The translations under genes and the position numbers were made by a program. The notes under the pieces are model-generated. The model was not told the DNA's origin. It worked only from the letters and a program-made list of their open reading frames with translations, and did not search any database. Shown here piece after piece: positions 53,386 to 64,000 of a stretch of DNA of 64,000 bases. This DNA is from Armillaria gallica (taxonomy: Eukaryota; Basidiomycota; Agaricomycetes; Agaricales; Physalacriaceae): contig JBANDB010000006.1 of assembly GCA_037576215.1 (NCBI GenBank), positions 5,766,001-5,830,000 of the forward strand, in the 5' to 3' direction. Every line of letters begins with the position of its first letter. Positions within the stretch are counted from its first letter, which is position 1.

Positions 53386-56300
53386 TTTGCTCCTTCTCTT
53401 CCATTCCTGTTCCCCGTCACTCAATATCAACATCTTCTGCAGGACACGACACCAATAGACGTTTCGTCCACATTCTCTCAAGACTCGGATTTATCTTATT
53501 ATATCTGTTTTTCTCTTCTTGTTTCATTATCAACATTAAAACGGAATCGCCTCTCCTTTTCATCCTAGTTTCTACTACTTCCTGCTTTCAACTGCATACC
53601 CTTGCCATAGATACACGCAAATTCAATCAATGTACCATGTATTTCTGTATACCCATCCAACACCCGCAAGCGATGTCGGGACGAAATGAGAAAAATGACA
53701 GCTGTCGGAGGGATGGGATTCCCGATTTACGCGCCCACGATAAGGAAGGGGTTGTAACAGCAGCAGCGTAGTGTCGTAAGGGTCGAAGAACAACAGTCTT
53801 CCTACGGCCCAATGAGAGCGTAAAGAAGAATTCTGCCCGGATCTCGCAACATACAAAAGTAGTTTTCCTTGTTCTTTCCATCGCCCAAAGCTCGAGCGCG
53901 TTGGCGGTATCTTTGCAGCATGTGCACGCGAATCCTGCATAGATACCGGGAACAATCAAACGGAACAAAAGAAAAGCAAAAACGGACGATGCCGAAATCC
54001 TTATCTGAACATCCCGAAGGGCGCATTTTTTCCACCATCTCGAAGAACACGAAACCGATATCGGGATAGCATTTTTGGAACGTGCGTCGCAACCGTAATT
54101 CCCCTGAGGCCAAAAGAAGCAGCCAGGGATCAGACTCAAGAGTCGGTAGAACTATGCAGAGTCCTAAGCCGGATGTGTTCAAGTACTGGTATAAGACTGT
54201 GAGGCGAATCTCATTCCCACACCGCCTCTGCTCTAGGCGCCAACGGGTTTGTTACTTTCAAAGAATATGTCCGTTGAGCGGACGTTTGAGTTCGGGGCCG
54301 TATTGACTTCCTTTATTTTGTTCCTATATAGAAGACGTCAACTTTGACTGTGAATTTTACGTACGTACCAATGGATAACCAATGTCGACCACGTTTTGAG
54401 TGCAATTTGAGTGAAAGACACGTGAAAGAAACAACGGAAAGATGCATTGCCCGAAGTCCAGGACGGTAGTTGTACCAAGAGGTGGAAATTAAGGCTGTGA
54501 ATGAAGGCTGTGAATGAGGGTTGTGAATAGCCAAAATCAAATTAATATTGAGCCGGCGTCACTCGGCGTCATTGTCGCGAGGACCCGTACTTTAATGACG
54601 CGTGACGTCATTAAACCTGCTCTAAAATATATTAGTACTAGCAACTTGCAAATCCACCGAACACACGCGAAAGGCGGGGCAAGCATGCACTCTAATATTA
54701 AAATATGCAGAGATGCACGCACCACTGAGACGAGGACCCATAGGCAAGTCTCGATTTCCAGGGTTGGCCTCGGAAGGGAGATTGAAGGAGACTCGGTGTC
54801 TACATCTGAGTTTGTGCGGCGAGGTCGGTGGATCAAGTTCAAGTTCAAGCTGTAAAATGGGCCGAGGCGAATGGCATGCACACGTGTAGGGTGTTGACCA
54901 CCTCTTGCTGCACATGAACGAGCACTGTTTCAAAAGGAAAGATGATGATGAGGGTTGTAAAAGCACAACCTAGCGACTGCTGCACCCTGGTATCGGCTGA
55001 CGCTCGAAAAAATCTCGGTGGTCGTGACTTGTACAGTCCGCATTGTCTCCATCTAAGGTGATCTCGGGATTTTTCCATGGAAAATCGGCCCGGGGGAGCG
55101 AAGAAACTTGTATTACCGGGAACTTGAGCTGATACCGCTGCAGGATCATCTGCTCAATGAAAACCATTAATCTCAGTTGTTTGGCTGAGAAGGATAGCGC
55201 ACTACCAAACGATATTCAGAAGGTATGTCTCAATTCAGGCGCATGTACGAGGCCAATTGGCCGCTCCCCGCCTTCCCAGACGAGGATCTTCTGCAGTCTT
55301 GGGCGCAGCAAACATCAATTTAAGGGTGATTACCGTCGGATATGATGGTCGGTACCTTATTTGACCGACGAATATTTTTCCTTCGTCCGCCTCGGATAGT
55401 AATGTCGCGTAACATCTTGGTTATCTGGAAACCGGAGACTTTCTTGGGCCGTTACTGGGTGAACGAGGCTCGTCCTTGGTTGGCGCTGGACATAGTGGTT
55501 CTTCCACCTTGTTTGCGAAATGCTGGGAAGAAACTAAAATCAATCAAAGCACGCGTAAGTGCATCCTAGCACTTGAATCGAAGACATGAACAGACTTTGA
55601 TCGATGGACGCCGCCGAAGTGCATACATCAGCGATGGGAAGAGGGTCCATAGAGTGATGGACTCCCATGATCTCCATTAGCGTGGTTCTACGCTTCATCG
55701 GGAATGGATGCTTCTACTAGTTATCTTCCCACAAGACACGCTATATTGGAGAAGCATCATCGTGAACTTCTTCCTAGGCAGAATTGCATCCTTGGAAGCG
55801 CCGATATGGCGCATATATTCAGGTTTAATACGCAAGGTAATCCCAATTCGGCTGGATGTGGATTGCCAGGCTTCGAAAGATTCGCTCGCAGCGTTCGGTC
55901 CTAATCTTTCCCAGAGTCACCAGATTGTCCCTTGCAGCTTTCATGGAGCTATAGAAATATGAGTTAGAAGTGACGGTGGCCGATAAAGGAGTGACACACC
56001 GTCCTGAAATCATTGCGAAATCGTATTGCTGCTGCTGCTAACCATATTGCTGATATGGTCGTTCCTCAAAAGAGTGACCTAATCGGACAAACAGGCCGGG
56101 TATAATTTCTGGAAGCTTACTTAGTACTCGTATGTCAATTGGTCGAAATGGCAGTTAACTAACTGCACCTAGGGGTCGCGTTGAACATACAGAGAAATCA
56201 GCAAAACGGCCACTTACTTTGAAGTACAGAGTTCTTCATCACTGTTTCCCAGGTGCTCCGCGAGACGAAGAGGTATGGTGGTGGTGGTGGTGGAAAGAGA

Positions 56301-57909
56301 GTAAGCCCAGGCACTACCACGTGAAACTGACAGAAGGCCAAAACGTTAGGAGGGAGACGAGATGCTGAAAAATCTTGTCAATCTAACACCAATGTCAGCA
56401 TTATTTACTTCGGATAGTGTGTATACGAATTGAACTAAAGGAATGGCTGGATAGCGGCATGTCAACGACGTTCGTCATTGAGCTCGTTGCTCATCCATTC
56501 CTTCAGAATCCTTCTTACGTTCAACGAAATTGGATATAATATGCCATCGATAGCCCCCGTGCGTACATTATCCTAACATCTGTCGACGGGCCAATGAATC
56601 AAGGAGATTCTGGGCAGTCTTCCCTTCCTCATCGTCATCTTCTGCGTGAATAATGAACAGCACTGGCTCTGTATTTCTTTTCTCCACCTTGAAAAGACCG
56701 TCAGAGAGCGGATCGAGTCTCTGCGAGACTTGCCTCATGAGATGAACGGGCGTGATGGGCATGCTACTGTGGGTTTCCAGTAATGTCTCAGGTTGCCGCC
56801 GCAGCAAGACTTTCTAAGTATGTCCACTACAGGGAACGACGAGAGTTATAGGATCGTCTCAAGTGAACATACCCATATAGAAGCAGATGTTCTATGTATT
56901 TGTAGCTAGTAGAAATGAGGTAAGAATCAGATCCAGCTGCCAGTGAGATCTGCGTGCACCTGCCATGTCTCCCTTTACATACCCTTACCTGGAGAGCTCT
57001 TATGCAACAACCTCTCAGGATGGGAACGAAGAGATTCCGGGCTAAATCGACGGGTTCCATTGATAACGTAGACGTACAGAGGGACGGTAGAATATTTCCC
57101 ACGCCTCCTTGCTCTCAACTACCATCACGAGCTGCCGAGCGCAAACCCTCTGTCTCCACCTCGACATCCAGCGTAACCCGAAAGCTCAGAGGGATAGATG
57201 CGCACAGTGACGACAGGTTTTCTTCAATTTCTACAGGTGTAAATCTCAATCGGGTGTTGTACGCGAGTTATCGGGGCGATGATGGACGGTTTGGAGAGGC
57301 AGTTTGGTCGTAGTCCCTACCTCTCTTCCGTGATGCAACGCATAAATGATCATGGTGCAAAACAAATAAATGGTATCATAGGCATTATTCTGCGAGCATT
57401 TCAACGTAAGTACGCCACTACTTGAAATTGCTTCTGCCCGTGTTAATTATCCTGTTCTACAGACGATCTAGCTCAGTCCTATCTTACTAGCACGAGTTTT
57501 TCGGACCCTTCAGGCTCAGATCCTGTCAACATTTCTAGTCTTGATTCCGCTGCCTCTTATTCGGGACCCAATTCGATCGTGTGAGATATTCTCTTTCATG
57601 ACACAACCATAGTGTGAGGAACAAGCTTTTCGTACACGAGTACACGTAATGCTTACTGCTACACATCGTTTCAGAGCTATACAGAAAAAGGCACTGTTCG
57701 TTGTTTAGATGCGCAGCCATATTTCATGGTCCGTCATATTTGCGGATGACAGAAGTGTCGAACGACGTGCAATTGTAAACATCCATGGCTACATAATCGC
57801 CACGAGGAATGATGGGCGCTTAGGATGTGCTCAATGCGTCGACGGACTCTCACGGATTGCCTTCCCTTTATCAGATGAATAGAAACGACCCATCGACGCT
57901 CTAAACTCC
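53386..57909. other. No recognisable gene (about 4.5 kb)
   Basis: The open frames are short or show no known motif. A small triplication of a GGCTGTGAATGA-type unit lies near 54490-54530. A minus-strand frame at 56568-56807 ends in an acidic stretch (HAEDDDEEGKTAQNLLDSL) but has no family match that I can name. Confidence 0.4.
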
Positions 57910-59263
57910 ATGGATAACCCCCACATACGTTCGTCCTCGTCTCGTGCCCATGGTCGCGGTGGCGGCCGTGGTTCTACCACGACCAAGAGAAGTCACAAGA
58001 AGAAGAAACGAGATATCACTGACGGCCTAAGTGCAGAGCCTGTCACTACTCTAACGGTGCCTCTGTCGACGGGAAAAGTCGCCATCAAAGATCCCAAGTG
58101 CATCGGGTCATACAATTGGGTGGACAGTCCTTCCCCAACGATATTGGTCCCCGGTGAGTAGAAGTTCCACCATCGACCCACTAGGTGTCCCCTCATCGCT
58201 CGCCTGCTTAGGCTCGCCCCGAATCTGGCGAAACAAACCAACCCCGTTCACCATTCGTCCTGACTCCGGGAATCATTTCTGTGATCAAAACGGTTATCGC
58301 CTTCCCAGAACCCCACTACTGCCCATCCTCGTTGCCGTTGACGAAATGGCAGCTAGAGCTGACGCCAGGTCTGCAATCCCGATTGACTGGCCCTCGGTCG
58401 ATTTTATCACCGACCGGAACGGGCTACGCAAGCTCTTGGACTGGGTGGGTGGAACAAAACAAAGTTTCAGGATGGACTTGCAGCTTGCGGGAACGAAGAC
58501 AGTGCTGTGTAATCGATGGGAGCCAAAGGCGAGGCTGAAGGTGCATGGTGGGTATGGTTACAACTTTGAAGACACGATGACGCATACTGCTCCTGGGTGC
58601 GAGAGGAGTTCAGCGGGACATCATAGGATCGTTACCTATGTGGGTACAAGTACTCCAATCACGCTTTCGTAGGCATCTAATCGTTCGTCGTAGGACCTTG
58701 CTGGTCTCAAAATGGTTGTCCGTTGCGAGACTGATGCATGCCACGCCCCACGAAATGTTCCTTCAAGCTCCACAGGCAGGCAGTCTGCTCAGCGTGTCTC
58801 AATGGCCACCCTCTCCAAATCCACCACATCGACGCACGCCGTCGACCAAGGCACATTCCTGACCGTCATTCACGCCGGAAAGCCCGTAGCCAATGAATCC
58901 GTCATTGAACTGACAACAAGGAAAGGTTCCCGTGACTCGACTCGGAAGTTGAAGAACAAGTATCAGCAACTATACTTCTCCCAGACGCCAGAGCTCATCG
59001 TTGGTTTGCACCTCAATGGTCGTTTTACGGACCTACAACGAAATACCATAGAAAGCCTGGCATATTTTAAAGACGGCGTTCAAGGAAGGTTGGCAACATT
59101 GGGGCAGGCTTTACGTGATATCCAGGATTTGGTTGTCAAATCTGGGAGAGAAGGCCGGTTGAGCTTAATCGGGAGGGATAGGGATCTACTAGTTTTTGAG
59201 AGGTCGTCGGCTGCGAGTTGCTTGCCGGAGATTTATTTGAAGAGGTTTGTAAAATCCGGATGA
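57910..59263 (+). CDS. Rai1/DXO-like family protein, copy 2, intact
   Basis: Exons 57910-58153, 58212-58639 and 58694-59263 give 413 residues. The N-terminus is Ser/Gly/Arg/Lys-rich (RGGGRGSTTTKRSHKKKKR), probably a nuclear signal. The conserved core runs GSYNWVDSPSPTILVPG, PRIWRNKPTPFTIRPDSG, FRMDLQLAGTKTVLCNRWEP, GGYGYNFE, VTYDLAGLKMVVRCETDAC, VIELTTRKG and YFSQTPELIVGLHLNG. Placement and spacing of GYxxNFE, ExDAC, IELT and the Q-TPELIVG segment recall the Rai1/DXO fold, whose members remove faulty mRNA caps. The usual ELK Lys is Thr here, so activity may differ. The family name is inferred, not certain. Confidence 0.72.
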
Positions 59264-59888
59264 GGGTATCTCGCAGCATTCTATCACGTCTTTTGCGCAA
59301 TCGGTTCCGGCAAGATCATGTAATGACGTTCTTGTGCAGAAACTTGCCAAACTTTCGTGACAGTGCGCGTTGACATCAACGTCATGAGCCGAAGAGAACA
59401 CGCTGAGCACCAGTTACTCCTTAAAACATCAAATTCAAATCAAAGAAGTAAGAAGCAACATTTCCTCGATGACTGATTGGTTGGTTTACTGATTCGCGCT
59501 TTATTGGCCAACAGCTATACAGCTACTAATACAATGTAGTTTTATCCTACTTTACTCATCATCGCAACGAACCCCCTCCAGTCAAAACGTAAAAAAGTGA
59601 CAAAATCAAGACGCGGGAACTTGAAGGACTACTGTACACGTGAGTCTCAAAGCAGACAATAACGAGGTCCATGTTAGTAAGGAGGAGAGACGGAGGGAAC
59701 GAAAAGGAACTATACATATACAAATACAAAACAAGAAATAATAGAATAAAGTGCATGCATGGTCTATCCAGATATGCGAAAGAAATATATATATCAAGAA
59801 TATCATAAAAGAAAAGGGGGAGGAAGGCTTTTGAGCGTGCGAGAAACTTTGATGATGACGGTGGTATACTTCTTATAGCTTGGCATGA
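59264..59888. other. Convergent 3' intergenic region
   Basis: This lies between two convergent genes. Only AT-rich sequence with poly-purine runs is seen. It probably contains both polyadenylation regions. Confidence 0.5.
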
Positions 59889-61944
59889 TTATTGTTCGTA
59901 GCTGCCTCCGGCACCGCCTTGGAGGGAAGCCATCCATATCCTCGTTTTGTACAGCCTGAAACAAGGTTGTGAGCAGTGCATCCAACAGAAAACGACGGCC
60001 AGCGCTTACCGGAAGAGCTCCCTGACAAGCTCCCTAAAGTCGATCCTCTTCTCCGCAATGAAGTAGAACGTCAATTTGCGTCGGTCCCACTGATACTCGG
60101 CATCGACGACCTCCATCGGTAGCTTCTTGGCGCGCACCTTGCTCTGGCACAGCTGCAGAGCCTTAGCCTCATCTTGCATCTTGGACATTAACAATCTATG
60201 ATCACTGTCAGGTGTCATTCGTAGACAAGGGGAACCGAACGTACTGAGCATCATGCGTGGATGCCTTCCCATATATCATTTTTGGGTTGATCTCCTTCTT
60301 GGACGGACCACCGCCAGCACCGCTACCACTCCCCCCGGGACTCACAGGACCATCCTCTTCGGCCCAGCCTTGTCTATCTCTCTGGAACGCCTCCACCTCC
60401 TCTACTGTGATACTATCGTTAACCACCTTGCCCAAATCTTTTCCACGGTCGGCCTCGACCATCACCAAATCACCCACGTGAATGTCTTGCGATAGATCCG
60501 TGAGGTAGAAAAGATCTGTTCGACCAGCCTTGAACTCGACGATGTATAGCGGCCACGAAGACGGCACGGAGTGAAGGGGTAGACCCTTCCCGAGCTCATG
60601 CTCCGAGGAAGGAAGTCTGTGGTGGATAGGTTGACCTTGTGGGGGTGGCCCTCGCGCCGAGGTCGGCGAGGTGGCAGTGTTCGAGTAGGAAGGGGCCCGT
60701 GCACGCGTGGGAGAAGAGAAGTTGGTCGTCTGAGGGTAGTATTGGATCCCTTGCCCAGGTATGAATCTAGCCGTGTGGAGCTCCCGCGAAGGTTGCTGCT
60801 GCTGAGGCGTCTGCTGTTGCTGCTGTCGATAACGTGACTCCAATTGGTCTTCGCTTACATCACTGGGCGACCGTTTGCTCAAATTGATCGGTGGATATCC
60901 AAAGTCATTGGAGGGAGGACTACGAGACAGAGGCGCGTAGATGGGAAGAGAAGATGGTTGGCTGGTCGGCTGGGATGGGGACTGGTTATCGTTAAGATTA
61001 AGCAATCCAAGGTCGCCTGCGAGATCTTCATCCGACAGCATGAGTCCGCCGTGGCCGTAGTTGTTGGACGGAGAGAAGGGTGGATGATCATCGACATCTT
61101 CTGCGCCTGGTGCGTTAAAACCAACAATCGCCCCTCGCCTTGGCTGCACGACGCTGACGCTATGCCTTCGACTGGTCGTCCCACTGCCACCGCCGCCATT
61201 CTCGTCCCTCGGAGGATTCATTCCGGACCACAACTCTCTGAATGCAGATCCGTCATCCAACAAAATCTGACCCACGTCACGGACGAACGGGCTCATATTT
61301 GAGATGTCATATCTAACAAGCCGAGGAGAAGAAGCGTTAACGTCGATAGGGGATCTACCCATTGAACCATACCGGCTAGAGCCTGGTAGTTTGATGTCGC
61401 CGTATCGACCAGGTATGTTGACCGGGTTGGATAACATTGACTCGTTCCAGCTCGCCATGCTAGGAGTGGCAACATATGGGCTGCCTATCGGAGTAGGTCT
61501 TCCTGCCGCAAGCGACTGAGAGCGACTGCGAGAGATGTCCTGCGCGTACGTCCTCCCCCTCGACAGCGAAGTCGGGATATACCGCTCGTCAAAACTCTCG
61601 AATTCCGACTCGTCGTCCTCGAATGTCGAAGGAAAGCTTCTCTCCCTCATGGTAGTCCCGAACTGGCTCTGTTGCGGATTTGTATTGGAGAAGGATGAAC
61701 TCCGGGTAGACATCTGACGAGTCGGACTCAATAGTCGCTGGTTGGACCAGGGAGAACTGGCTACGTTGATGCTCGACGGAACAAAGGGTTGCTGCGACGG
61801 CGACGAGAAGAAATGCTGCTGTCCTGATGTACGCGGCGGCTGGCTTGCTGCACGCTCACGCACAGACCCAGAACCGGCATCGGAACCATTGGTACCCAAA
61901 AACCGATTGGTCCTGTCCTCTTCTTCCCTCGTCGTCGGTCCCAT
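59889..61944 (-). CDS. PSP1 C-terminal domain protein
   Basis: Exons 61944-60245, 60195-60010 and 59955-59889, with introns of 49 and 54 bp, give 650 residues. The N-terminal ~430 residues are low-complexity (Ser, Pro, Gln, Arg) with poly-Gln around 60790-60830 and the segment DVGQILLDDGSAFRELWSG. From about residue 465 a PSP1 C-terminal domain starts: YIVEFKAGRTDLFYLTD, VGDLVMVEADRGKDLG, MEVVDAEYQWDRRKLTFYF and RIDFRELVRELF. Yeast PSP1 suppresses DNA polymerase alpha mutants and is linked to mRNP granules. The start is the first Met of the frame; an upstream intron in the leader cannot be excluded. Confidence 0.9.
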
Positions 61945-64000
61945 GTAGGTGCCCTGTTTACGTTGATCGTACGCCAGTTTCTATTTGGATCCGTTTTCAA
62001 TAGGAGAACATAAAAAAATGTGATGATGCCACGCACGAAAATCTCGAACCAGTACCACCGCTCTACCTAAATATTCTCTCCAATAGTCGGTCCTGTGACT
62101 GGATCCTGAGAAAGTGCGCCTTTTCAGCGCATGAGATGATATAAAAGGGCAGAAACATACTAATGCACAAAACGTGGAGGGAGTCAGATAGGTCCTCGGC
62201 AGCAACCACAGCCCGGTATCCAGTACTCTAGAGATATTCAATTCTTTTTATTTCGCTGCTGCAGGAACAACGCCTTGAGTCCGGAAAAAATCCAGCAAAA
62301 AGTCGTGAAACACACACGCAGCCGCAAAATATGGGGTATTCCGTTCGGTGCCGCCTTTTCGTTGTATGGATGGATGCTTGTCGGCTCTATTTCTTGACAA
62401 AATATAGAAAGTAGGGAAATCTAGTCGTAAGAATCTAAGAGTCGTCAGCAAGCTGGTGGTGGTAATGGAAGAAGAAGGGTCTGAGTCCAGCCTCGACTCA
62501 GCTGACCCCACTGACAGGGGCATGTGACCTAAAAAGCATGTCCCTCTGACCGGCACAACTGACTGCTCCTTCCGTTACATTTTACGGATTCAACATTCCT
62601 GTACTTGCTCGATATCTGGATTTCCCTTTTGTCTAGCTATAAGCTTTTCGTAAAATCCGCGCCACTGGCTCTAGTACTAGTAACTACTGTCCTCGGGACC
62701 GGCTTCATTCCGGATCATCCTTGGTCAGTGGTTCCCTCATCTCACTTTCCCGCCTGCGGCGACAAGGTGAAGTCAACGTCAAGACAATTAATAGCCCACA
62801 CGTCTGGATCCTTCCTTTCGCGCGGTCGTGTGTAAAGTAATGGCTCACGCGACATCAACAGAGGCCGCTGTCTGAATGACGCGCCACTGCGGACGCGCTC
62901 TGATCTACGGACCTTCCAAGTGCACGACTATTTCGGAAGTTCCGACATAAGAGGGACTTGCCTCAGAAATTGGCTCATCATCATTGGCTCATGGGCATCG
63001 GGCTCTTTTTTGCGTTGCTAAGAGTCGTTGACTGAAAATGGTAGCCATCGCGTGGGCTGCTGAAACTTCAGCTGTGAGTGGAGGAGGTAGGGATCAGTGG
63101 CTAGGTGGAATCAGATAGTCGTCGGACGGCTTGAAGTAAAAGGTTCAATGATGAGTCCTACGAACTTGTATATCAATTGCTTGGATGTCTTGAAAAATGG
63201 TGTGAAGCCATTCGGGCTGAAGGTCCCACTTAAATCTCATCTGAACGAGGGGGAAGGGAGGGGAATGGTAGGAAGTAAGGTCACATGAAGAAACGCGGTG
63301 TGATTTACGGAAGACGGCAGGCGCTGGAGTCCAGCGAAGGTGTGGAGAGCAAGGGCGCTGGCTCAAGCACTTAGTAATATGAACAGTTCGAGCACCCTCG
63401 GTGCCGGTGAGGTCGATAGGTAGGCCTTGGCACATTGCCGATCCCCATTTTGGCATCTAAATGCCCCACATTGGAGAGCGAAACCATGTCGAGGCTTTAA
63501 GAGCCGTGTTTCAAATTTCCTCAGGAACAGTACGGCAATGGATGCCTGAACGTGTGCCAGATTGTGGTCAATGACCGACGGTGATCACAATCCGATTTTC
63601 CTGTTCGAAACGTAGTCATTTACCTGGGGACGAAACTTGAGCATGTAATGAAACTGAGGCAGCCTGATCTGACTGGCGTGAATACAATATTCAGCACGAG
63701 ACCTCATACCCTGCTTATGGTATGATATACGATATCATGTGCTGGTCACAGCTTTGGAAGAAAGCATCGTGTCAGAGAGTCCGATATATGACGTAGTTCA
63801 CGGACCTATACATTGCCCACAAGTACAGGGGACCTTCATAGCGTAGCTAAGCTAGCCCTGGAGGCCTTGTGGCACACATTCTGAGAGATTGAATCAGCAC
63901 ATATCCATGAAGATGACGACAGCGACGGCTACTAGCCCGAGCTCGAATACGCGACAAGCAACGTAATGATGGTGCCCGTCATACCTGCCAGAGTTAGAAA
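61945..64000. other. No recognisable gene (about 2 kb)
   Basis: The first few hundred bases are the presumed promoter and leader of the PSP1-domain gene. Further open frames (for example minus-strand 62248-62556 and 63145-63456) show no known motif. No RNA gene is seen. Confidence 0.4.

Noticed and set aside
60780..60840. Trinucleotide repeat as an unusual element
   Set aside because: The CAG/CTG-rich run encodes ordinary poly-Gln in the disordered part of the PSP1-domain protein.

Overview
The window looks like a chromosome segment of a filamentous mushroom-forming fungus (Basidiomycota, Agaricomycetes). The evidence is many ~48-60 bp GT-AG introns per gene, a cytochrome P450 with 16 exons, an F-box/LRR-type protein, an intradiol dioxygenase, an expansin-like double-psi barrel protein, chromodomain Ty3/gypsy elements, and a NACHT/NB-ARC-type STAND gene with tandem TPRs. 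No bacterial-style operons occur.

Bases 1 to about 24,770 are a transposon graveyard. Three related Ty3/gypsy (chromovirus) elements are present. Element 1 (minus strand, 1505-7197) and element 2 (plus strand, 9931-24771) face away from each other across a 2.7 kb near-perfect inverted repeat (7198-9930). Element 3 (15309-23722) is complete, has 414-bp LTRs and a 5-bp TSD, and is nested inside the integrase region of element 2. Elements 1 and 2 are also broken by 1.3-1.7 kb non-coding insertions (called LTR-X here). These begin TGATGAGCCT, end with its imperfect inverse, and are flanked by 4-bp duplications where both ends are visible. All elements are dead. In element 3 the coding damage is nearly all C-to-T decay, mostly at CpG.

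Bases 24,770-28,210 hold an AT-rich STAND/NLR-like gene of 996 predicted residues on the minus strand: an N-terminal helical domain, a P-loop NTPase and eight 40-residue TPRs copied at DNA level. From 28.2 to 37.7 kb gene density is low: a decayed TatD-type DNase, an intact-looking ubiquitin C-terminal hydrolase whose catalytic His position is Gln, and an F-box protein.

From 37.7 to 47.8 kb four plus-strand genes lie in tandem: an expansin/RlpA-like secreted protein, a P450, a secreted GH13 alpha-amylase-like protein that has lost its nucleophile Asp, and a secreted intradiol dioxygenase. These suggest plant-litter or wood decomposition. From 48.8 to 62 kb there are two inverted paralogues of a family resembling Rai1/DXO decapping nucleases (one frameshifted, one intact), a small basic hypothetical protein, and a PSP1-domain protein. 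Stretches between genes hold no gene I could recognise. Gene models were spliced by eye, so exon coordinates are predictions; splice choices were fixed by reading frame, GT-AG signals and family motifs.
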